From Tatumella citrea (GTDB taxonomy: Bacteria; Pseudomonadota; Gammaproteobacteria; Enterobacterales; Enterobacteriaceae), in the NCBI RefSeq assembly GCF_002163585.1, contig NZ_CP015579.1:4369501-4433500 (forward strand): a DNA stretch of 64,000 bases, written 5' to 3'. Position numbers and translations under genes: made by a program. Shown piece by piece: positions 34,430 to 42,582 of the stretch. Numbering within the stretch: position 1 is the first letter of the stretch; each line of letters begins with the position of its first letter. The notes under the pieces were generated by a model. It made no database searches, was not told the DNA's origin, and worked only from the letters and a program-made list of their open reading frames with translations.

Positions 34430-35284
34430 ATGACTCAGCCCGCGGCGCAACCACCGGCGCCACTACTATCGCTGAATAATATCAGCCTCGAATACCAGAC
34501 ACCTCAGCATCGGGTTCGTGCCGTACATGACGTGAGTTTTGACGTTTATGCGGCTGACCGGTTTGTATTACTCGGCCCGTCGGGGTGTGGTAAATCCAGC
34601 CTGTTAAAAGCGATCGGCGGATTTATTCAGCCGGTCAGCGGAGATATTTTGCTGCAAGGCCAGCGGATCACCGCTCCGGGCCCCGATCGCATGACTGTTT
34701 TTCAGGAGTTTGATCAGTTAGCTCCATGGAAGACCGTGATCAATAACATTATTTTTCCGCTACGGGTAACAGGGCGCTATGACAAAAAGCAGGCCAGAGA
34801 AATTGCGAGCTACTACCTGAATAAAGTCGGGTTGTCGCGTTTTGCCGATGTTTACCCGCATATGCTTTCCGGAGGTATGAAACAACGGGTAGCTATTGCC
34901 AGGGCAATGGCAATGAAGCCCGGGGTGTTGCTGATGGATGAACCTTTTGCTTCTCTGGATGCGCTGACCCGGCGACAAATGCAGGACGAATTGCTGGAGC
35001 TCTGGGAAGAAGTGGGCTCGACTCTGTTGTTTGTCACCCACTCGATTGATGAAGCATTGCTGATTGGCAGTCGGATCTTAATTCTGTCGGCTCACCCCGG
35101 GCAGGTACGCGCCGAGCGCAGCTGCCATCAGTTTACCCGGCATAATTACGGTAATGAAGAGTTTCGTCAGGCCGCCAGGGAGATTCACCAGTTGTTGTTT
35201 CCGGAACCATCACCGGCCGTACCGGCTAACAAGGAGAGTCATTATGGCGCCACAGCCTTATCTTCGACCCGACTATCTGCGTGA
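34430..35284 (+). CDS. ABC transporter ATPase (TauB/SsuB type)
   Basis: 284-aa ATP-binding subunit with Walker A GPSGCGKSS, Q-loop FQEFDQLAPWK, signature LSGGMKQR, Walker B VLLMDEP and switch THSIDEA. The C-terminal 40 bp overlap the start of the permease gene. It works with the upstream binding protein and the downstream permease. Confidence 0.92.
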   Translation: MTQPAAQPPAPLLSLNNISLEYQTPQHRVRAVHDVSFDVYAADRFVLLGPSGCGKSSLLKAIGGFIQPVSGDILLQGQRITAPGPDRMTVFQEFDQLAPWKTVINNIIFPLRVTGRYDKKQAREIASYYLNKVGLSRFADVYPHMLSGGMKQRVAIARAMAMKPGVLLMDEPFASLDALTRRQMQDELLELWEEVGSTLLFVTHSIDEALLIGSRILILSAHPGQVRAERSCHQFTRHNYGNEEFRQAAREIHQLLFPEPSPAVPANKESHYGATALSSTRLSA

Positions 35285-36104
35285 GGTTACGGTCCCCGCA
35301 GCATTACAGACCGAGACACCCTTACCAGCAGGGCGGCGATTATGGAATCAGGCCTGGATAAGAAAATCCGTGCTGGTTCTGGCGCTGTTGGTTATCTGGG
35401 AACTGATTGCCCGCTGGCAAAATAATAGCCTGATGTTTCCCGGGGTTATCGATACTCTGCGCGCATTCACGGAGGATATGCTGAGCGGTGAGTTGCCAGG
35501 AAAGATATATAACTCACTGAGTTTATTAATTAAAGGCTATCTGATCGGCGCAGTTTTATCGCTGGTATTCAGTGCACTGGCTGTCAGCAGCAGGATTGGC
35601 AGGGATCTGCTCAATACACTGACCGCCATGTTTAACCCGTTGCCGGCAATTGCTTTATTACCACTGGCACTCCTCTGGTTTGGGCTTGGCAGTGGCAGTC
35701 TGATTTTTGTGATAGTCCATTCTGTGCTGTGGCCGATAGCCCTGAACACCAGTTCAGGATTCAACAGTGTTTCTGAGACGCTGCGGATGACCGGAAAAAA
35801 TTACGGCTTAACGGGGCCACGCTACGTGGTGCATATCCTGATGCCAGCAGCTTTACCGTCGATTCTGGCCGGGCTCAAGATTGGCTGGGCATTCGCCTGG
35901 CGAACGCTGATTGCTGCTGAACTGGTATTCGGTGCTTCCAGCGGTAGTGGTGGTCTGGGTTGGTATATTTTTCAGAACCGCAATGAACTCTATACCGATC
36001 ATGTGTTTGCCGGTTTACTGACCGTGGTGATCATTGGCTTGCTGGTAGAAGCGGTGATTTTTTCTGGTATTGAAAAACTCACCGTCAGGCGCTGGAAAAT
36101 CTGA
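35244..36104 (+). CDS. ABC transporter permease (TauC/SsuC type)
   Basis: 286-aa membrane protein with about six transmembrane helices, starting SVLVLALLVIWELIARWQNN. The coupling loop is NSVSETLRMTGKNYGLTGPR, and the later membrane span AWRTLIAAELVFGASSGSGG is typical of taurine/nitrate permeases. The start is ATG 35244, with AAGGAG at 35231-35236; the open frame further upstream overlaps the ATPase gene and lacks a site. It is last gene of the operon. Confidence 0.92.
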   Translation: MAPQPYLRPDYLREVTVPAALQTETPLPAGRRLWNQAWIRKSVLVLALLVIWELIARWQNNSLMFPGVIDTLRAFTEDMLSGELPGKIYNSLSLLIKGYLIGAVLSLVFSALAVSSRIGRDLLNTLTAMFNPLPAIALLPLALLWFGLGSGSLIFVIVHSVLWPIALNTSSGFNSVSETLRMTGKNYGLTGPRYVVHILMPAALPSILAGLKIGWAFAWRTLIAAELVFGASSGSGGLGWYIFQNRNELYTDHVFAGLLTVVIIGLLVEAVIFSGIEKLTVRRWKI

Positions 36105-36175
36105 GGTCCGGCTGGACGGGTCTCTGGCAGGGATCTGTGCTGGCAGGCCACAACAGTTTTCAGTTTAGGATGTAC

Positions 36176-36191
36176 AGACGTCCAGACTTCC
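36176..36191 (+). promoter_or_regulatory. Tandem MetJ boxes upstream of metQ
   Basis: AGACGTCC (36176-36183) and AGACTTCC (36184-36191) are two adjacent 8-bp met boxes (consensus AGACGTCT; 7/8 and 6/8). They lie about 40 bp before the metQ start. MetJ-SAM would repress the gene when methionine is plentiful. Confidence 0.82.
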
Positions 36192-36229
36192 GTTATAGTC
36201 TCGGGAAATTAACTCAGGGAGAGTTTTCT

Positions 36230-37030
36230 ATGAAAAAAATACTACTGTCTTCGGCCCTTATTGCATCTGCCTTATTACTCAGTGCCTGTAAACAGGATGA
36301 TCAGAACAGTGTCAAAGTTGCTATCAATGCTGGTCCTGATCAGCAGATTTGGGACACGGTGAAACAGGTTGCGAAAGAGAAGTATCATCTGGATGTAAAC
36401 GTCATTACGTTCAATGACTATGTACAACCGAATGAGGCATTGCTGAATAAGGATGTCGATGCCAATGCTTTCCAGAGCGTGCCATATCTTGAAATGCAGG
36501 AGAAAGAGAGAGGCTATCCGTTCGTTATTCTCGGCAACACCTTTATCTTCCCGATTGCCGCCTACTCTTCAAAAATCAAAAACATTAAGGATTTGCCGGA
36601 CGGTGCGACAGTCACTATTTCCAATGAATCTACAACACTCGGCCGTAGCCTGCTGCTGTTGCAGTCACAGGGGCTGATTAAGGTAAAACCTGATGCTGGC
36701 CTGCTGCCGACAGTGCTGGATATTACGGATAATCCGAAGAAGCTAAACTTTGTGCTGGTGGATACTCCGCAACTGACCCGGACTCTGGATGACCCTAAAG
36801 TTTACCTGTCGGTCATCAATAATAATTTTGCTTCTCAGGCAGGGTTGTCTGCTTCTAAAGACGGGTTGTTTATGGAAGGCAAAGCCTCTCCATATCTGAA
36901 CGTACTGGTTGCCCGTAAAGACAATGCTGGCGAGAAAAAACTTCAGGAGCTTAAAGAAGCCTTCCAGTCGCAGGAAGTGCTTGATAAAGCCAATCAAATC
37001 TACAAAGGCGATATTATTAAAGCCTGGTAA
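36230..37030 (+). CDS. metQ: Methionine-binding lipoprotein MetQ/NlpA-like
   Basis: 266-aa lipoprotein of the NlpA family. Its signal peptide ends LLLSACKQDD, with the lipobox Cys. The chain shows NlpA hallmarks: VKVAINAGPDQQIWDTVKQV, VITFNDYVQPNEAL, DVDANAFQSVPYLE, NIKDLPDGATVTISNESTTL. ATG 36230 follows CAGGGAGAG; the upstream in-frame start would include the met boxes and is rejected. No metN or metI adjoins it, so it is either an accessory binding protein for a MetNI encoded elsewhere or an NlpA-type paralogue. Confidence 0.9.
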   Translation: MKKILLSSALIASALLLSACKQDDQNSVKVAINAGPDQQIWDTVKQVAKEKYHLDVNVITFNDYVQPNEALLNKDVDANAFQSVPYLEMQEKERGYPFVILGNTFIFPIAAYSSKIKNIKDLPDGATVTISNESTTLGRSLLLLQSQGLIKVKPDAGLLPTVLDITDNPKKLNFVLVDTPQLTRTLDDPKVYLSVINNNFASQAGLSASKDGLFMEGKASPYLNVLVARKDNAGEKKLQELKEAFQSQEVLDKANQIYKGDIIKAW

Positions 37031-37035
37031 TTCCT

Positions 37036-37072
37036 CAGGCTGCCAACAGCAAAGCCGCTGTTGGTATGCCTG
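37036..37072 (+). terminator. Stem-loop between metQ and the convergent binding-protein gene
   Basis: CCAACAGC (37043-37050) pairs with GCTGTTGG (37057-37064), extended by CAGGC/GCCTG (37036-37040 with 37068-37072). It begins 6 bp after the metQ stop. There is no strong U-run; it is a probable terminator. Confidence 0.6.
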
Positions 37073-37149
37073 TCTGAATTAGCGTGCCTAACCCGGTTTT
37101 TGGTGATTCTGCCCCGGGTTTTGCCACTGTCAGAACTCCGCCCTGTTCA

Positions 37150-38268
37150 TCACTGACTAATCCAAAACACCCCGGAAGTTTTCAGCCCCATAAAATGCTG
37201 ATGCACATAGGCCAGGTCGGTCTGCGGATTGATATCCTTAAATAATTGCGGATGCAGGAATTTGGCAATTTCTTCGACCGCAATGATATTTGACGGTAGA
37301 TCATAGAACTGGTGATACAGAGCCAGTACCCGATGGTTTTGCACTGCCTGGAGTACGTTGAAGCCGGTGCGATTCATCAGCGCTGCCAATTTTTTCTGCG
37401 CCAGGGCAGGATCCTGCAGATAACCGAGAGGGACAGATGCCGATGCTTTGCGGTCATTTTTCCAGTCAGCGCCGGTCAGCAAATAAAAGTCAGGGTTCAG
37501 GGTGATGATTTTTTCCAGGCTGACATCACCCCCCATCCCGCTAAATAAGGTCCCGCCCAGGTTGTTGCCTCCGGCAGCCTGAACAAATTCTCCCAGACTT
37601 CCCTGACCAAAGGTGCTGCAACAAAAATCACCCAGAATTCCGGCGCTACGCTCAATAAATACTGTCGGTCTTTTCTGAGGACTGAGGCTGGCGACCCGCT
37701 GGCTAATCAGGACTGCCCGTTGCCGGTAAAAATTCAGAAACTGGTTGGTATTTGCCTGCTGATGGAAAACCTGTCCCAGTAATTCGATGCTACGGGCGCT
37801 GTTTTGCAGCGGCTTTTGCCGGAAATCGATAAAAATATAGGGAATATGCAGGTTATCCAACCGGCTAAGTACCCCTTCATCTTTCAGCTTTTCCAGCAGG
37901 CCAATATCGAAAATCACCAGGTCAGCGTGCATGGCGACGGCATTTTCGGCATCAAAGGTGGTGGTATAGGGATTGGAGAAGGTCGGGATTTTTTTCAGTG
38001 CCGGAAAGTTTCCGGCAAATGCCGCCATAATGTCCGGTGACTTCTTTTGCAGAGAGTTATCCCATGCGGCAATACTGGCTGACGGATCACCCTGAAACAC
38101 AATACTCATGGCTTCAATCGCCCGCGCATCAGCCAGCATCACATGATGTGGCACCTCTGGCAGATTCACTTTCCTGCCCAGCACATCCGTTACAGTATCA
38201 GCCAGTACCTGATGTCCAAGCGTGACTATCAGAGTGAAGAGATAAATAAGTCTGGTCGCAATTTTCAT
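37150..38268 (-). CDS. Periplasmic iron-siderophore/cobalamin-type binding protein (FecB/BtuF family)
   Basis: About 372-aa PF01497-type substrate-binding protein. ATG 38268 starts a signal peptide (MKIATRLIYLFTLIVTLGHQ, cleavage ...VLA) followed by DTVTDVLGRKVNLPEVPHHVM, the usual opening of this family; an upstream in-frame ATG at 38316 would bury the signal. Two lobes are joined by a helical region (PLQNSARSIELLGQVFHQQA). No permease or ATPase gene of this class adjoins it, and it stands alone on the minus strand. Ligand: probably a ferric chelate, possibly a corrinoid. Confidence 0.82.
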   Translation of the reverse strand: MKIATRLIYLFTLIVTLGHQVLADTVTDVLGRKVNLPEVPHHVMLADARAIEAMSIVFQGDPSASIAAWDNSLQKKSPDIMAAFAGNFPALKKIPTFSNPYTTTFDAENAVAMHADLVIFDIGLLEKLKDEGVLSRLDNLHIPYIFIDFRQKPLQNSARSIELLGQVFHQQANTNQFLNFYRQRAVLISQRVASLSPQKRPTVFIERSAGILGDFCCSTFGQGSLGEFVQAAGGNNLGGTLFSGMGGDVSLEKIITLNPDFYLLTGADWKNDRKASASVPLGYLQDPALAQKKLAALMNRTGFNVLQAVQNHRVLALYHQFYDLPSNIIAVEEIAKFLHPQLFKDINPQTDLAYVHQHFMGLKTSGVFWISQ

Positions 38269-38541
38269 GGGTATTGTTTGCCTGCCGGTGAACATGTCTG
38301 TAGTGATAAGAAACACCGTTATGATTAATTAACAAAACAATAGATGAAAGTTGTTTATGAGCAGGACGAGTGGAATTTGGTTAATTGATGTTTCAGAGTG
38401 ACAAGTGAATAGCGCTTATGCATTAGTTTATCTGTATTTTTTATTAGGATTAAATTTCATATCAGATAATTAATTAATATTTATATTGTCTGTTTTATCT
38501 CTCTATTATGCCCGCTGATTTTTAATCGTGGACAGAGTGAT

Positions 38542-39591
38542 ATGGCACTAAAATTTTCAACCTGGGCAACCAGTACTTCCGGGGGATTTTTACGCTCTGG
38601 CGTTGAGCAGGTGACTGACTGGAGCTATGAATATAATCTGGCATTAACCCGGGCGGCAGAAGCTGCCGGATTTTTTGGTGTCTTATTTCCTACCCGCTAT
38701 AGCGCTCCGCATACCCAGCACAGCCAGACCGATGGCCAGTTAGATCCGCTGACTTTGGCCGCCGCTGTTGCGGTACAAACTCATTCTATCCGATTAATCA
38801 CGGCTGTTTTACCTGGTTTTGTTCCTCCGGCAACCATGGCAAAAATAGGTGCAACCTTAGACCATATCAGTCAGGGCCGTTGGCACATCAATCTGGTTTC
38901 CGGCTGGTTTAAACAGGAGCAGGAAAATCTGAGTATTCCCTGGGTTGACCATGAACAGCGCTATAAACGCTCTGAAGAATATTTGCAGGTACTTCAGGGG
39001 CTTTGGCAGCAGGAAAACTTCAGTCTTGAAGGCCAGCATTATCGTATCAAAAATAGCACTATGCGCCCGTCTCCGTCTCAGAAACCTTATCCTGCGATAT
39101 TTCAGGGAGGTAATTCCAGCGATGCTCAGGAAATGGCTGGGAAATATTCTGACTGGTATTTTATTAATGGTGCACCTGTCGAGCGATTGCAGCAGCAAAT
39201 AGATGCTGTCAATAAGGTCGCTCATCCTCTGGGACGTACAGTGAAATTCTCAGTTAACGCATTTGTGATTGCCAGAGAAACCGAAGAACAGGCCAGGGCT
39301 GAATATGAAGAAATTATTGCGGCCGCGGATGAATCAGCAATTGCTCAGTTTCGTGAAAAAGCCAGTGAAGCTAAGGGAATGTGGCAGTCGGACGCCAGTA
39401 TCGATAGCTTTGTGGCGAATAATGAAGGATTACGGACCGGGCTTATCGGGTCTTATCAACAGGTTGCCAGCCGTCTCCGTGATATTGAACGGGCGGGTAT
39501 TGATATGGTTCTTTTGAGCTTCCGTTTCCCTCTGGAAGAAATAAAGGATTTTCAAAAGAATGTCATAAACATTTTAGAGTCAACACCCTGA
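38542..39591 (+). CDS. LLM-class flavin-dependent monooxygenase (SsuD/SfnG-like)
   Basis: 349-aa luciferase-like TIM-barrel monooxygenase using FMNH2 and O2. Family signals: FSTWATSTSGGFLRSGVEQV, LPGFVPPATMAKIGATLDHI, GRWHINLVSGWFKQEQENL, QGGNSSDAQEMAGKYSDWYF. These are shared with alkanesulfonate (SsuD) and dimethylsulfone (SfnG) monooxygenases. It likely cleaves a C-S bond to release sulfite or sulfinate. No flavin reductase gene lies nearby, so FMNH2 must come from another locus. It is first of seven same-strand genes ending at 45150. Confidence 0.88.
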   Translation: MALKFSTWATSTSGGFLRSGVEQVTDWSYEYNLALTRAAEAAGFFGVLFPTRYSAPHTQHSQTDGQLDPLTLAAAVAVQTHSIRLITAVLPGFVPPATMAKIGATLDHISQGRWHINLVSGWFKQEQENLSIPWVDHEQRYKRSEEYLQVLQGLWQQENFSLEGQHYRIKNSTMRPSPSQKPYPAIFQGGNSSDAQEMAGKYSDWYFINGAPVERLQQQIDAVNKVAHPLGRTVKFSVNAFVIARETEEQARAEYEEIIAAADESAIAQFREKASEAKGMWQSDASIDSFVANNEGLRTGLIGSYQQVASRLRDIERAGIDMVLLSFRFPLEEIKDFQKNVINILESTP

Positions 39592-39619
39592 ATATATAAC
39601 CCTGTCTAAGAGATAAATG

Positions 39620-40444
39620 ATGATAAATTTTAATGCATCCCCTAAAAACGCACTGGCAATTATTCTGGCAGCAACTTTTATTTTATCCGGTTGCGATGAT
39701 AAAAAAGATAATTCAGCCAAAAATAACTCAGCGGACAATTCACAAACTATATTACGGGTGGGAACATCAGGCGCTTATCCTCCATTTGAATCGCGGGATG
39801 CCAATGGCAATCTGGTCGGCTTTGATGTCGATGTGCTTAATGCGGTAGGTAAGAAACTCAATTATAAAATTGAATGGACGACTGCAGAATTTAGTGGCCT
39901 GTTTGGTATGCTGGATACTCACCGCATTGATACTATCGCCAACCTGGTTTCAGTTACTCCTGAACGACAGAAGAAATATCTTTTTTCTAAAGATTATGCC
40001 TATGACGGTGCACAGTTAGTGGTCAAAAAAGATAGCGATATACAAAATCTTTCTGACCTGAAAGGAAAGGTTTTGGGGGCTATGCTGGGGAATGATTTAC
40101 AGCAATATGCAGCTCAGTGGGATGCATCACACGGTAATCCGTTTACCATAAAAACTTATCAGGATAACAGCGGTGTCTATGATGATGTGGTTAACGGTCG
40201 ACTTGATGCCTTTATCGACAGCGAAATCACGGCGCTGGTGCAGATTAAAGCGAAAAACCTGCCACTGAAAATTGCTTCAGATCAGAAACTCTACACCATT
40301 GAACAGGCATTTCCGTTCCGTAAAGATGATAAAGATCAGGCCTTTGTCACTAAATTTAATCAGGCTTTAGATGAGCTTTCCAAAGACGGAACTCTGACCC
40401 GGCTTTCAGTGCAGTGGCTGGGTAAAGATATTACTCATCCATAA
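39620..40444 (+). CDS. Cystine/polar amino acid-type ABC substrate-binding lipoprotein
   Basis: 274-aa SBP_bac_3 protein with lipobox LSGCDDK, anchored to a membrane. The chain opens ILRVGTSGAYPPFESRDANG and contains VGFDVDVLNAVGKKL and TIANLVSVTPERQKKYLFS, most like the cystine-binding proteins TcyA/TcyJ/FliY. The ribosome site AAGAG fits ATG 39620 slightly better than ATG 39617. Its permease and ATPase are the last two genes of the same operon, separated from it by three enzyme genes. Confidence 0.87.
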   Translation: MINFNASPKNALAIILAATFILSGCDDKKDNSAKNNSADNSQTILRVGTSGAYPPFESRDANGNLVGFDVDVLNAVGKKLNYKIEWTTAEFSGLFGMLDTHRIDTIANLVSVTPERQKKYLFSKDYAYDGAQLVVKKDSDIQNLSDLKGKVLGAMLGNDLQQYAAQWDASHGNPFTIKTYQDNSGVYDDVVNGRLDAFIDSEITALVQIKAKNLPLKIASDQKLYTIEQAFPFRKDDKDQAFVTKFNQALDELSKDGTLTRLSVQWLGKDITHP

Positions 40445-40478
40445 CAGCAGATTATTTTTACCGGGACGGAGATAAGTG

Positions 40479-41654
40479 ATGAGTCATTTAGCAGACACAG
40501 ACAGCATTATTGAAAATTTGACCAGCCAGCTCTCTGCAACAGCTGTTGAAAGAGATAAAAGCGGCGGACTGGCATTAGAAGAAGTTGAATTATTACGTGA
40601 CAGTGGGTTGTTGTCTTTAATTATCAGCCGTGAATATGGCGGACAGGGACAACCCTGGTCGGCAGCACTGGATGTGGTCAGGCGGCTGGCAAGATCGGAT
40701 GGCTCACTGGCTCATCTCTATGGTTATCATTTCCTGAACCAGGTTGTTGCCAGAATCAGTGGTACTGAACAGCAGTTTGCTGAGCTACAACGCCAGACGG
40801 TCATACATCGCTGGTTTTGGGGTAATGCGAATAATTCTCTGGATAAACGAGTGACGGGGCGGCAGGAATCCGGGGGTTTTCGGCTAAATGGTCAGAAGAA
40901 TTTTACTTCCGGCTCGCCCTACGCGGACCGGCTGCTGATATCGTTTCGCAGAGAAGATCAACCGGACACCATAGTCAGAGCTGTGATTGATCCCGCATCT
41001 CCGGGGTTGAGTATCCATAATGACTGGGATTGTATCGGTCAGCGGCAAACCGGCAGTGGTACCGTTAGTTATCAGGACGTATTTGTTGATCAAAAGGATA
41101 TTCTTACCCTTGATTCCTCAGAGAACACATTACCCTTTAATACGTTAGGGCCGGTACTGGCACAGCTTATTCTGACTCATGTTTTTCTTGGTAGCGCAGA
41201 AGGCGCATTAGCCAGTGCTGCAGAATATACCCGTGAACAATCCCGCCCGTGGCACACCTCTGGCGTCGACCAGGCTCAGGATGATCGGCTGATCCAACGA
41301 CGATATGGCGAATTCGCGGCACAGCTTGAAGCATTCACCAGCCTCGCCGACAGAGCGACAGCTGAATTTGATCAGGCTTTTGAGATGGGGCTGTTGTTGA
41401 GCGATATTCAGCGTGGTGAAACCGCATACCGTGTGGCGGCGGCAAATGTTTTTGGCGGTAAGGTCGCTCTGGAAATTTGTGGCGGAATTTTTGAAGTGAT
41501 GGGTGCCAGGGCAACAGCGTCACGCTATGGATTTGATCGCTTCTGGCGCAATGTCCGAACTCACACTTTACATAATCCGGCTGAGTATAAATTACTGACG
41601 CTAGGACGCTATGCGTTGACCGGACAGCTACCTGACCCCGGGTTTTATTCTTAA
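40479..41654 (+). CDS. Acyl-CoA-dehydrogenase-fold flavoenzyme (SfnB/DszC-like)
   Basis: 391-aa protein with the acyl-CoA dehydrogenase fold: an N-terminal helical domain (LLRDSGLLSLIISREYGGQG), a middle beta domain (FRLNGQKNFTSGSPYADRLL), and a C-terminal helical bundle. Sequence style (ARSDGSLAHLYGYHFLN; GARATASRYGFDRFWRNVRT) matches the sulfur-acquisition oxidoreductases SfnB/DszC rather than fatty-acid enzymes. It may be an FMNH2-dependent oxygenase for a sulfur compound. ATG 40479 (GGAG 7 nt upstream) is preferred over GTG 40476. Confidence 0.87.
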   Translation: MSHLADTDSIIENLTSQLSATAVERDKSGGLALEEVELLRDSGLLSLIISREYGGQGQPWSAALDVVRRLARSDGSLAHLYGYHFLNQVVARISGTEQQFAELQRQTVIHRWFWGNANNSLDKRVTGRQESGGFRLNGQKNFTSGSPYADRLLISFRREDQPDTIVRAVIDPASPGLSIHNDWDCIGQRQTGSGTVSYQDVFVDQKDILTLDSSENTLPFNTLGPVLAQLILTHVFLGSAEGALASAAEYTREQSRPWHTSGVDQAQDDRLIQRRYGEFAAQLEAFTSLADRATAEFDQAFEMGLLLSDIQRGETAYRVAAANVFGGKVALEICGGIFEVMGARATASRYGFDRFWRNVRTHTLHNPAEYKLLTLGRYALTGQLPDPGFYS

Positions 41655-41664
41655 GAGCGACATT

Positions 41665-42582
41665 ATGCATTACAGACGATTAGGTAAAACAGAACGAAAG
41701 GTGTCAGTGATCGGCGTAGGAACCTGGCAATTTGGTGGCGAATGGGGACGTCCTTTTTCCCAGCCAGAAGTTGATGCCATTCTGGATACTGCGGCTTCGG
41801 AAGGGATTAACCTGATTGATACCGCAGAGTGCTATGGGGATCACTTGTCAGAACAACTGATTGGTAATTACCTGTCGCGCAGACAGCGTGACAACTGGCT
41901 GATTGCCACCAAGTTCGGCCACCATTTCACTGGTAATTTTGACCGGCAGGCTGAATGGCAGCCAGCCAGTGTCTTGCGTCAACTGGAAGCCTCTTTACGT
42001 GCCCTGAAGACTGAGCGCATTGATTTATACCAGTTCCATTCCGGCAGTGATGAGGTCTTTTTTAATGATGAGCTCTGGCAGTTACTTGCGGATCAGCAAC
42101 GTGCCGGAAAGATAGGCCATTTAGGGATCTCTATTGCTAAGGAAGGTAATGCGAAACAAGTGGCTGCTGCTGCCGGTGTGGGAGCTGAGGTTATTCAACT
42201 GGTATATAACCGGCTTGACCAACGTGCTGAGGAACAGGCTTTTCCGCTCACCAGCGAATACGATTTAGGCGTGCTGGCACGGGTGCCGCTGGCCAGCGGT
42301 TATCTGAGTGGCAAATATCAGCCGGATGCCGTGTTTGCTGCTGATGATGTCCGTAGCCGGCATGATGCTGAAGAAACCTCTCAATTGCTGCGCAAAGTCG
42401 CGGATATCAGACAACAGGAAGTCCCGGAAGGCATTCCGCTGGCGCGCTGGGCTCTGGCCTGGTGCTTAACCAACCCTTCTGTGGCGGGAGTGATTCCGGG
42501 ATGCAAAAACCCGCAACAGGTGACGGAAAACGCCAGGGCAACGGAACTGATTGATGCATCCGGACACTGGGTGAAATTCTGA
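41665..42582 (+). CDS. Aldo/keto reductase
   Basis: 305-aa NAD(P)H-dependent oxidoreductase. The catalytic tetrad can be placed: Asp and Tyr in LIDTAECYGDHLSE, Lys in LIATKFGHH, His in LYQFHSG. The C-terminal cofactor segment PSVAGVIPGCKNPQQVTENA is also typical. It probably reduces or oxidises an aldehyde released by the neighbouring monooxygenases. The next gene starts in the stop codon (TGATG). Confidence 0.9.
   Translation: MHYRRLGKTERKVSVIGVGTWQFGGEWGRPFSQPEVDAILDTAASEGINLIDTAECYGDHLSEQLIGNYLSRRQRDNWLIATKFGHHFTGNFDRQAEWQPASVLRQLEASLRALKTERIDLYQFHSGSDEVFFNDELWQLLADQQRAGKIGHLGISIAKEGNAKQVAAAAGVGAEVIQLVYNRLDQRAEEQAFPLTSEYDLGVLARVPLASGYLSGKYQPDAVFAADDVRSRHDAEETSQLLRKVADIRQQEVPEGIPLARWALAWCLTNPSVAGVIPGCKNPQQVTENARATELIDASGHWVKF

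Noticed and set aside
36137..36229. Upstream start for metQ
   Set aside because: It would place the met boxes inside the coding region and bury the lipoprotein signal peptide.
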